Below are positions 1 through 4,877 of a stretch of DNA of 6,268 nt, in pieces. The position numbers were made by a program, and so were the translations under genes. A model generated the notes under the pieces. It saw nothing but the letters and a program-made list of their open reading frames with translations. It was not told where the DNA came from and ran no database searches. The number at the start of each line of letters is the position of its first letter. The stretch's first letter is position 1. The stretch is from an uncultured Lachnospiraceae bacterium (GTDB taxonomy: Bacteria > Bacillota_A > Clostridia > Lachnospirales > Lachnospiraceae): positions 1 through 6,268 of the forward strand of contig CAMOFS010000106.1 in NCBI GenBank assembly GCA_946613735.1, given 5' to 3'.

Positions 1-1076
1 CCGCAGCCCGACAGCCTCTTGTACACACAGGGGCCGCCCTCGAGATCTATCATAAAATGGAAGAAGTTAAATTCATCATCCGTGCCGTGACGGCGGACCA
101 TCTCAGCCGCCAGCTTGTCATACTGCTCACAAAGCTCGGGCACGTCCTCCATCCTGAGTGCATACTGCTCATCCTCCGGAGCCACCACCGGCTCCACGGA
201 TATCTGCTTAAAGCCCAGATCGGCCAAATGCAGTACGTCCTCGGAGAAGTCTTTATTATATCTGGTATAGGTCCCTCGGACATAGTACCTGTCCTGGTTC
301 CTTGATTCTGCCAGCTTCTGAAACTTGGGCACTATGAGATCATAGCTCCCGTCGCCTCTCTGGAAGGGTCTCATCTTGTCATGGATCTTTTTACGGCCAT
401 CGATGGAAAGCACCACATTGTCCATCTCGCGGTTGACAAACTCCATGACCTCGTCATTTAAAAGCACACCATTGGTGGTAAGGGTAAACCTGAAGTGCTT
501 GTCGTGCTCCTTTTCAATGGATCTGCCGTAAGATACCAGATCCTTAACCACCTGCCAGTTTAAAAGAGGCTCGCCTCCGAAAAAGTCCACCTCAAGATTG
601 TGGCGGCTGCCGGATGCATTTACCAAAAAATCAAGAGCCTGCTTCCCCACTTCATAGGACATGAGCTCAGCCTTTTTCCCGTGATACAATCCCTCCTCGG
701 CAAAGCAGTACTTGCAGGAGAGATTACAGTCATGGGCTATATGCAGGCAAAGTGCCTTGACCACTGTAGGGCGCTTGGTATAATCGATGACCCGTTCCTT
801 GTAGACATCCCGGGAAAAAAGCTCCCCTGACTCCACCAGGTGACCGATTTCCTCATATACTTCGACAAGCTCCGCATCAGAAATCGAGGGATGTATGGAC
901 TTCATTTCCGAAAAAATGTAGTCCGGCACCTCATCCTTAAGCTTTCCCTCAGCGGGAAGATCCTTTTTTGAAAGGATGTCAATCATATCATAGGAAATGC
1001 CGTCCACCACATGGACGGCACCGCTCTCCACATCAAGCACAATGTTGTAGCCATTGTTTTTATAAAGATGTACCAA
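1..1076 (-). CDS. scfB: SCIFF peptide maturase, radical SAM/SPASM protein (C-terminus cut off by window edge)
   Basis: This enzyme installs thioether crosslinks from cysteines of the SCIFF peptide to neighbouring residues in the cytoplasm. The 358 visible residues begin VHLYKNNGYNIVLDVESG. Residues 1-95 fit the peptide-binding RRE-like (PqqD-like) N-terminal domain of this family. The radical SAM cluster motif CNLSCKYC gives Cys117, Cys121 and Cys124, and FFGGEP (165-170) is the usual SAM-binding motif. GGPCVYKRLSGC (347-358) opens the SPASM region that carries auxiliary iron-sulfur clusters; the rest, about 100 residues, lies beyond position 1. I chose TTG at 1074-1076 because the family starts with M-[IV]-H, GGAGA lies just upstream, and no ATG or GTG start fits. 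The gene lies nine bases behind scfA and is surely co-transcribed with it. The family assignment rests on the whole domain order and is firm; the crosslink chemistry comes from homologues such as CteB of Clostridium thermocellum. Confidence 0.95.
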   Translation of the reverse strand, partial: MVHLYKNNGYNIVLDVESGAVHVVDGISYDMIDILSKKDLPAEGKLKDEVPDYIFSEMKSIHPSISDAELVEVYEEIGHLVESGELFSRDVYKERVIDYTKRPTVVKALCLHIAHDCNLSCKYCFAEEGLYHGKKAELMSYEVGKQALDFLVNASGSRHNLEVDFFGGEPLLNWQVVKDLVSYGRSIEKEHDKHFRFTLTTNGVLLNDEVMEFVNREMDNVVLSIDGRKKIHDKMRPFQRGDGSYDLIVPKFQKLAESRNQDRYYVRGTYTRYNKDFSEDVLHLADLGFKQISVEPVVAPEDEQYALRMEDVPELCEQYDKLAAEMVRRHGTDDEFNFFHFMIDLEGGPCVYKRLSGC

Positions 1077-1080
1077 AGCT

Positions 1081-1085
1081 TCTCC
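1081..1085 (-). promoter_or_regulatory. Ribosome binding site of scfB
   Basis: The minus strand reads TAAGGAGAAGCTTTG: the scfA stop codon runs straight into GGAGA, and the TTG start follows after only four bases (AGCT). This supports the TTG start and suggests that ribosomes finishing scfA re-initiate on scfB. The short spacing and weak start codon would keep enzyme synthesis below that of the peptide, which is an inference. Confidence 0.6.
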
Positions 1086-1229
1086 TTATTTACTCTGCTC
1101 GCACTTCTGGTTGCCTACTGTACATGAAGTCTTGCAGGCTGACTGGCATGATGTCTGGCACTCGCCGCATCCGCCTGTCTTGACAGTGTTGTTAAGCTTC
1201 TTTGTCTTAAGTGTCTTAATGTGCTTCAT
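1086..1229 (-). CDS. scfA: SCIFF precursor peptide (six cysteines in forty-five residues), ranthipeptide
   Basis: This 47-residue peptide is the substrate of the adjacent radical SAM maturase. It begins MKHIKTLKTKKLNN, the conserved leader of the family, and carries Cys21, Cys24, Cys28, Cys32, Cys36 and Cys43 in the signature GGCGECQTSCQSACKTSC, followed by TVGNQKCEQSK. Leader and core are not separated by an obvious protease site. In the C. thermocellum homologue CteA a thioether was mapped, as I recall, between Cys32 and Thr37; both residues are present here at the same numbers. The start ATG follows a strong Shine-Dalgarno sequence (AAGGAGGG, 1236-1243) at good spacing. It has its own sigma-A promoter at 1273-1301. 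SCIFF peptides are nearly universal in Clostridia; a quorum-sensing-like role has been proposed in solventogenic clostridia, but function here cannot be read from sequence. It is easily missed because of its size. Confidence 0.96.
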   Translation of the reverse strand: MKHIKTLKTKKLNNTVKTGGCGECQTSCQSACKTSCTVGNQKCEQSK

Positions 1230-1244
1230 AGCTGTCCCTCCTTA

Positions 1245-1257
1245 GGAATCTCATTCC
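1245..1257 (-). repeat. Small hairpin in the scfA leader next to the ribosome binding site
   Basis: The minus strand reads GGAATGAGATTCC, a perfect five-pair stem with a three-base loop, ending one base before the AAGGAGGG ribosome binding site of scfA. It lies in the roughly 37-base leader predicted from the promoter. It could stabilise the 5' end of the message or tune access to the ribosome binding site. The stem is short and may be chance. Confidence 0.3.
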
Positions 1258-1272
1258 ATAAAAATCCGTGCC

Positions 1273-1301
1273 ATTGTACCATAAATCTTAAAAACGGTCA
1301 A
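1273..1301 (-). promoter_or_regulatory. Sigma-A promoter of scfA-scfB
   Basis: On the minus strand TTGACC (1301-1296) is followed after exactly 17 bases by TACAAT (1278-1273), with TGG in front making an extended -10 (TGGTACAAT). The predicted start of transcription is near 1266, giving a leader of about 37 bases. The promoter begins about 20 bases after the stop codon of the upstream membrane-protein gene, so scfA-scfB can be expressed independently of it. Confidence 0.85.
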
Positions 1302-1321
1302 GGTAATAAAACGCCTTTGGC

Positions 1322-1804
1322 TTATGCCTGGTTCATCTTTTTGGCCTGCTTGGATATCCAGGCCCGGATGCCCTTTTTCTCAGGTGCCGCCACGGTGGCA
1401 TTCTTACCGTGAAGTCCCTTGACTCCGGTGATGTAAAGACCGCTTACCGTAGCCTTTACCTCTTTTTTTACGGGTACCTGGTCAAAAACCTCAAAGTCAC
1501 AGATGAAGGTCATGACCTTGGGGCCAACCTTGGCCTTTACGATAGGCATCTTGGAACCCTTGGCATACCAGGGCATAGAATTGATCACCGCGTCGGGAAG
1601 CCCCGCATCCTTGATCTTCATCCTCTTTTTGTCAATAACGAGCATGGACACCGTCTGGGCCATTGCCTTGACCTGTTCGTCCTGCTCCGCCTTTCTCTTT
1701 TCGGCTCTTTTGCCAAGAAAATAAAACACAATGGTAAGCACCAGCACTATGGCTGTAATAATAAGAAGCACCAATGTGAACGTGGGTATCTGTAACAAAT
1801 ACAT
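1322..1804 (-). CDS. Single-pass membrane protein of unknown function, upstream of SCIFF locus
   Basis: This 160-residue protein starts MYLLQIPTFTLVLLIITAIV. One hydrophobic segment at residues 9-30 is followed by a strongly charged stretch (GKRAEKRKAEQDEQVK, 31-46), so by the positive-inside rule the C-terminal bulk should be cytoplasmic. The soluble part (52-135) has alternating hydrophobic and basic stretches, such as MLVIDKKRMKIKD and PIVKAKVGPKV, with a high lysine content overall. The start at 1804 is chosen over an upstream in-frame ATG at 1879 because GGAGG sits seven bases before it and the predicted promoter lies between the two. I do not recognise a named family. The layout (short N-terminus, one membrane helix, FYFL, then a basic patch) recalls YajC, which often sits near SCIFF genes, but the rest does not look like YajC. 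It is separated from scfA by 92 bases and a promoter, so co-function is only a guess. Confidence 0.85.
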   Translation of the reverse strand: MYLLQIPTFTLVLLIITAIVLVLTIVFYFLGKRAEKRKAEQDEQVKAMAQTVSMLVIDKKRMKIKDAGLPDAVINSMPWYAKGSKMPIVKAKVGPKVMTFICDFEVFDQVPVKKEVKATVSGLYITGVKGLHGKNATVAAPEKKGIRAWISKQAKKMNQA

Positions 1805-1810
1805 CTGAAA

Positions 1811-1817
1811 ACCTCCA
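1811..1817 (-). promoter_or_regulatory. Ribosome binding site deciding the start of the membrane-protein gene
   Basis: The minus strand reads TGGAGGTTTTCAGATG, a strong Shine-Dalgarno sequence at ideal spacing from the ATG at 1802-1804. The in-frame ATG 75 bases further upstream lacks such a site and would lie upstream of the predicted transcription start. Confidence 0.85.
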
Positions 1818-1838
1818 ATAAAAATGACTGCGTGGGAC

Positions 1839-1867
1839 ATTTTACCAAAAATACTGACAAATTGCAA
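1839..1867 (-). promoter_or_regulatory. Promoter of the membrane-protein gene (shares its -35 box)
   Basis: On the minus strand TTGCAA (1867-1862) is followed after 17 bases by TAAAAT (1844-1839), preceded by TGG as an extended -10. Transcription would start near 1832 and give a leader of under 30 bases to the ATG at 1804. The -35 hexamer is its own reverse complement and is the same six bases used by the divergent plus-strand promoter. Confidence 0.65.
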
Positions 1868-1890
1868 TGAAAATTGCATTGTGGTACAAT
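1862..1890 (+). promoter_or_regulatory. Promoter of the lipoprotein foldase gene (shares its -35 box)
   Basis: TTGCAA (1862-1867), a 17-base spacer and TACAAT (1885-1890) with TGG before it form an extended -10 sigma-A promoter. Its TGGTACAATG block is identical to that of the scfA promoter. Transcription would start near 1897, leaving a leader of about 120 bases that carries the inverted-repeat element at 1909-1967 and the ribosome binding site AGGAAAGGA at 2003-2011. Confidence 0.7.
1863..1878. promoter_or_regulatory. Possible operator: palindrome TGCAAT-GAAA-ATTGCA
   Basis: This is a perfect inverted repeat with six-base arms and a four-base centre, overlapping the shared -35 box and the spacer of the plus-strand promoter. 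A dimeric repressor bound here would block both divergent promoters. It may equally reflect the AT-rich character of promoter DNA; no regulator is linked to it. Confidence 0.3.
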
Positions 1891-1908
1891 GCTGTGAAAT
1901 GTGTGTAA

Positions 1909-1967
1909 AGATCCTTCGCTGCGTTCAGGATGACCCCCCATGTCATTCTGAGCGAAGCGAAGAATCT
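1909..1967. repeat. Dispersed palindromic repeat element (TCATTCTGAGCGAAGCGAAG type)
   Basis: Two 26-base arms, 1909-1934 and 1942-1967, are inverted copies of each other with four mismatches (22 of 26 pairs), around a seven-base loop CCCCCAT. The right arm contains GTCATTCTGAGCGAAGCGAA, a sequence I recognise as a short repeat scattered between genes in many unrelated bacteria, probably a non-autonomous mobile (REP- or MITE-like) element. No target-site duplication or transposase is evident. It sits in the transcribed leader of the lipoprotein gene, where the RNA would fold into a long hairpin; no run of T follows, so it is not an ordinary terminator. Confidence 0.85.
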
Positions 1968-1972
1968 ATACT

Positions 1973-1997
1973 CATTGAAATTCGAAGTAATTCAATG
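1973..1997 (+). repeat. Short inverted repeat before the lipoprotein ribosome binding site
   Basis: CATTGAA (1973-1979) and TTCAATG (1991-1997) are perfect inverted copies around an 11-base centre that contains the palindrome TTCGAA. The structure ends six bases before the ribosome binding site. It could be a small leader hairpin or a protein-binding site, or chance. Confidence 0.3.
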
Positions 1998-2018
1998 TTA
2001 TCAGGAAAGGAATTTAAG

Positions 2019-3080
2019 ATGAATAAGAAAGCATTAGCTGTTTTAATAGCCGTGTCAGTTATGATATCCACTGCCGGATGTGGCAGCAAGAAAACCGACT
2101 CAGCGGATAGCACGGAAAGCAACACATCCACAGAGTCCGCCTCATCCTCAGATGAGATTGCCTATGATTACAACCCTTCGGATTATGTCACCCTGGGTGA
2201 ATACAAGGGGATAGATGTGGAGATATCCGGGGAGTACGACGACAGTGAGGAAGCATTTTTGGCATACGTGGACAAAGAGCTGGCAGCAAATAGCGCCTAC
2301 GAAAAGGATCCCGACGCCACCGAAGTCAAGGCTGACTCCATCGTAAATCTTAATTATATGGGATTAAAAGACGGCGTGGCCTTTGACGGCGGCACTGCCG
2401 AGGATCAGACTATAGATGTGGCGGGCAATTGCTCCGTTGACGGCGGAGGATACATAGATGGCTTTTCTTCAGGACTGGTGGGCGCAAAGGTAGGTGAGAC
2501 CATCGACTGTGACGTGACCTTTCCCGACAACTACGGCAATGCGGACCTGGCCGGTGCAGCTGTAGTTTTCCGCTTCACCATCAACTACATCTGCAAGCCC
2601 GCCATTACCCGGGATGCCCTTACGGACGATTATGTCAAGGAAAACCTGGGTGCAGATTCGGTGGATGCATATCTTAAAAATGAAAGGGAGCGTTTTGAGT
2701 CAGAGATCGAGACAAACCGCGAGTCTGCCGTAAAGGATGCCCTCATAGACAAGATCACCGAAAGCTCCACCATAAACGGCTATCCCGATGACATCATCGA
2801 AAGCCGCCTTGACTACTACATGGACTCCTACAAGAGCTACACCTCAGATGGTGATGTGGAAAAATACATCAAGGAAAACCTTGGTGTCTCACTGGATGAA
2901 TTTAAAAATGAAATGCGCCAGCAGATAAAAGACTCCATGGGCTCAGAAATGGTCTTTGCTGCCATTGCGGATGCGGAGGGGCTGACCTCCGACTCAGAAG
3001 GCTACGACGGCTACATCGACCGCTGCCACAAGGCGGTAGACTTCGTCTATGAAAACGCCGGAGCCGTCACTACAAAATAA
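2019..3080 (+). CDS. Exported lipoprotein foldase: FKBP-like prolyl isomerase with trigger-factor C-terminal-like domain
   Basis: This 353-residue protein has a lipoprotein signal peptide (MNKKALAVLIAVSVMISTAGC), with the lipid-bearing Cys21 in TAGC; the -3 residue is Thr rather than the usual Leu, a mild deviation. A Ser/Thr/Asp/Glu-rich linker (22-50) would lift it off the membrane. Residues 104-191 match the FKBP domain of trigger factor: DSIVNLNYMGLKDGVAFDGG, then YIDGFSSGLVGAKVGE, VTFPDNYGNADLAG and VVFRFTI. Residues 198-350 are charged and helical like the trigger-factor C-terminal chaperone arms. The ribosome-binding N-terminal domain of true trigger factor is replaced by the signal peptide. 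It probably assists folding of secreted proteins, as PrsA does, though substrates and isomerase activity are inferred. The start at 2019 follows AGGAAAGGA; an upstream in-frame ATG at 1824 would read through the promoter and the repeat element. Four cysteines (138, 164, 192, 336) lie in the exported part. Confidence 0.9.
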   Translation: MNKKALAVLIAVSVMISTAGCGSKKTDSADSTESNTSTESASSSDEIAYDYNPSDYVTLGEYKGIDVEISGEYDDSEEAFLAYVDKELAANSAYEKDPDATEVKADSIVNLNYMGLKDGVAFDGGTAEDQTIDVAGNCSVDGGGYIDGFSSGLVGAKVGETIDCDVTFPDNYGNADLAGAAVVFRFTINYICKPAITRDALTDDYVKENLGADSVDAYLKNERERFESEIETNRESAVKDALIDKITESSTINGYPDDIIESRLDYYMDSYKSYTSDGDVEKYIKENLGVSLDEFKNEMRQQIKDSMGSEMVFAAIADAEGLTSDSEGYDGYIDRCHKAVDFVYENAGAVTTK

Positions 3081-3105
3081 GAGATCCTATTTTTTAAGAA
3101 GTGAC
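3066..3105. terminator. Possible weak bidirectional terminator at convergent gene ends
   Basis: The two convergent genes stop six bases apart. Across their ends GTCACT (3066-3071) pairs with AGTGAC (3100-3105), and inside it AAAATA (3074-3079) pairs with TATTTT (3088-3093) around an eight-base loop, separated by an uneven internal loop. T runs occur on both strands. The stem is AT-rich and interrupted, so this is a weak candidate, but nothing better is present for either gene. Confidence 0.25.
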
Positions 3106-4463
3106 CTGCAGCTGATGGTCCCCAGCTTCAGCTGCCCGTTTTCCACATTTTCATTAGCTGGAAGTATCATCTCCCCGGAGGACTCGTCCTCAATATAAAA
3201 CCACACCTCGTAGTCACTGTTTTCAAAATCAACCCCCTGTGCCGGGATCTCCACAGACCTTGTCTCCTCAGACAAAAGCGTGGTAAGGTCGGTGGGCACA
3301 TCCAAAATGACATCGTCCCCTGCTTTCTTCCCTGTGGGATGAAGCTTGAGGTACGCCTTAAAGGGTCTGTAGGTCGGCGCAAAGCCACGGTTCTTTAAAG
3401 TGATGACAAAGGACATCTCGGTGGAAAAGAGTGAGTTCTCAACCTCCGCTCCGGAATAAGATACGAAGTATCTGTATCCCAGATGGTTCTCGATATATTC
3501 ATAGCCACTTTTTCCCCGCCACACGGGATCCGTAAGCTCGGTATGTCTCTTCCACTTGTTCAGTACCTCGGGATCGTATTCACTGTTGAGATAAGTGATA
3601 TGGAGCTTTTTCAGATCCAGCCTGGCATTCTCGTAGTCGTTGAGATCGTTTTCCACTACCACTTCTCCGCCGTTGGGAACATGTGAGCAAAGTATGCTTT
3701 GGAAGTTGTACTCATTGTCTCTGGGACGAAGATCATAGGTCCCCATATCATCCTCGGAACCCAAAAGCCCGTCATTATAAAGTCCCAGTCTTGCGCAAAG
3801 GCCATGATCCACAGCGGGATCATCAGACTTTGTAATGAGTCTCCAGTAGGCCGGTGTCCGCACTGCCAGATAAATGCCGGTATCGGTATGGGAATACATG
3901 GTATCCGTAAGGATAGTCAGATTGTCATCAGATATGAGGCGGGAATCATGCATCTCACCGTAATCACCAATGAGTATCCCCTGAAGTGTGAATATGCAGT
4001 CTGCATGACTGTTGATGATCGGTGCAAGCTGCAGGATGTGATCCCTGACGATCTCCATGGTCTTGGGCTCAGTCTTTTTTGCATTGCCCTCCTGATCATA
4101 TAAAAGCCGAAGTATCAGGTCATGATCGCCGGCATCAAAGACCGACAGCACATCATTGAACTGAGACAGTGCCATCTCGGAAAGCTCTCCCTCGGTGTAG
4201 TTTTGGAGATTCACCTCCAAAAGCGACAGCCGGTAGGGATCCTGGCCAAGCTCTTCTGCTATCTCCCTTGTAGAGGCCGGTATCTCATCGGAAAGCGTAT
4301 AGCTGTATATCCTGTACATCCCTTCATAGGGATTGTGTAGAGGCTCTCCGCTCTCTATATATTCCTCCGGCTCATAATCAAAGACGGGTCTGATGCCGAA
4401 AAGATACAGACCACACCCGACTATGGCAATGATAATAATTAAAACTGGAAGTGCTTTTTTCAT
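3087..4463 (-). CDS. Exported DUF4874/DUF4832 protein (glycosidase-like fold), function unknown
   Basis: This 458-residue protein has an N-terminal hydrophobic segment (MKKALPVLIIIIAIVGCGLYLFG). IVGC fits a lipobox at Cys17, but the hydrophobic stretch continues past it, so it is either a lipoprotein or a signal-anchored protein; both place the bulk outside. Residues 41-210 match DUF4874: NPYEGMY (44-50), LEVNLQNY (82-89), LILRLLYD (116-123), QGILIGDYGEMHDS (161-174), LTDTMY (185-190) and VRTPAYWR (201-208). Residues 220-430 correspond to the beta-rich DUF4832 part. The pattern of conserved acidic residues at strand ends (Glu83, Asp123, Glu170) is typical of TIM-barrel glycosidases; a carbohydrate substrate is inferred. 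It is the last gene of the ispE operon, three bases after the DUF1934 stop, with only a weak ribosome binding site (GAGATGG), so translation is probably coupled. I recognise the family by motifs, not a named gene. Confidence 0.85.
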   Translation of the reverse strand: MKKALPVLIIIIAIVGCGLYLFGIRPVFDYEPEEYIESGEPLHNPYEGMYRIYSYTLSDEIPASTREIAEELGQDPYRLSLLEVNLQNYTEGELSEMALSQFNDVLSVFDAGDHDLILRLLYDQEGNAKKTEPKTMEIVRDHILQLAPIINSHADCIFTLQGILIGDYGEMHDSRLISDDNLTILTDTMYSHTDTGIYLAVRTPAYWRLITKSDDPAVDHGLCARLGLYNDGLLGSEDDMGTYDLRPRDNEYNFQSILCSHVPNGGEVVVENDLNDYENARLDLKKLHITYLNSEYDPEVLNKWKRHTELTDPVWRGKSGYEYIENHLGYRYFVSYSGAEVENSLFSTEMSFVITLKNRGFAPTYRPFKAYLKLHPTGKKAGDDVILDVPTDLTTLLSEETRSVEIPAQGVDFENSDYEVWFYIEDESSGEMILPANENVENGQLKLGTISCRSLLKK

Positions 4464-4466
4464 AGG

Positions 4467-4877
4467 CTATACTACCATCTCGTAATCCACGTGATTATGA
4501 CTTATAAGCGAACCGTCGGCGTAGAGGTCATAGGCCAGCGCCACGGTAAGATGATCCTCAAAGATCCCCACGGCAACCCGGGTGGTACGGACCAGAAAAT
4601 TAAAGGTCCCCAGCTCAGTGGCCATATCGAAAATACTCGATCCTCCGGCCACAAACTCCATCTCGGCATTGATGGCTCCGCTGCGTCTGAGCCTTATCTT
4701 CCTTGGGGATATCTCCATGGTGTCGATAGTATCGGAGTCGTTGTCCCGGTATTTTACCACCTGTAATCCATCCCGCTCATACCATTTGCCGAAGCACTCC
4801 CGGGCCTGCTCATCCCTGTGCTTGCCCATAGTCTGGGCGGAATGCATTTTAACGGTTACGTCCTTGCTATTTATCAT
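4467..4877 (-). CDS. DUF1934 (YwiB-like) calycin-fold protein
   Basis: This 136-residue protein resembles Bacillus subtilis YwiB and the DUF1934 family, small cytoplasmic proteins predicted to form a lipocalin-like beta barrel; their function is unknown. Supporting stretches are IRLRRSGAINAEMEFVAGG (61-79), ELGTFNFLVRTTRV (88-101) and LTVALAYDLYADG (109-121). The length is normal for the family. The start ATG at 4875-4877 overlaps the last codons of the upstream gntR gene by 11 bases, so translation is likely coupled; AAGGCGG lies rather far upstream. The residues MINSKDVTVKM fit the usual beginning (charged, then a first beta strand), which argues against the internal Met11. Its repeated company with ispE and gntR in Lachnospiraceae, from memory, is a clue to role but not proof. 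Confidence 0.88.
   Translation of the reverse strand: MINSKDVTVKMHSAQTMGKHRDEQARECFGKWYERDGLQVVKYRDNDSDTIDTMEISPRKIRLRRSGAINAEMEFVAGGSSIFDMATELGTFNFLVRTTRVAVGIFEDHLTVALAYDLYADGSLISHNHVDYEMVV

Noticed and set aside
600..1183. Open frames on the plus strand across the SCIFF locus
   Set aside because: They oppose scfB and scfA, which have clear family motifs; the plus-strand peptides show no recognisable domain and lack ribosome binding sites.
1303..1324. GCC-AAA-GGC followed by GTTTTATT on the minus strand as a terminator of the membrane-protein gene
   Set aside because: The GC stem has only three pairs with a three-base loop, and the T stretch is broken and overlaps the scfA promoter region, so it is too weak to annotate.
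1409..1795. 128-residue plus-strand open frame opposite the membrane-protein gene
   Set aside because: It is antisense to a gene with a good start site and promoter, and its sequence, rich in His and Gly without domain features, looks like a shadow of that gene.
1805..1879. Longer start of the membrane-protein gene at 1879
   Set aside because: No ribosome binding site precedes it, it lies upstream of the predicted transcription start, and the ATG at 1804 has an ideal GGAGG.
1935..1942. Run of C in the loop of the palindromic element as a phase-variable tract
   Set aside because: Only six C residues are present and they lie in a non-coding hairpin loop outside promoter spacing, so slippage would have no obvious effect.
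1909..1967. Palindromic element as a rho-independent terminator
   Set aside because: The long stem is not followed by a T run on either strand (the right side reads ATACTCATTG), and as a terminator it would cut off the gene whose promoter lies just upstream.
1824..2018. In-frame extension of the lipoprotein gene up to an ATG at 1824
   Set aside because: The extension would cross the predicted promoter and the palindromic repeat, and would bury the signal peptide. The start at 2019 has a ribosome binding site and begins exactly at the lipoprotein signal.
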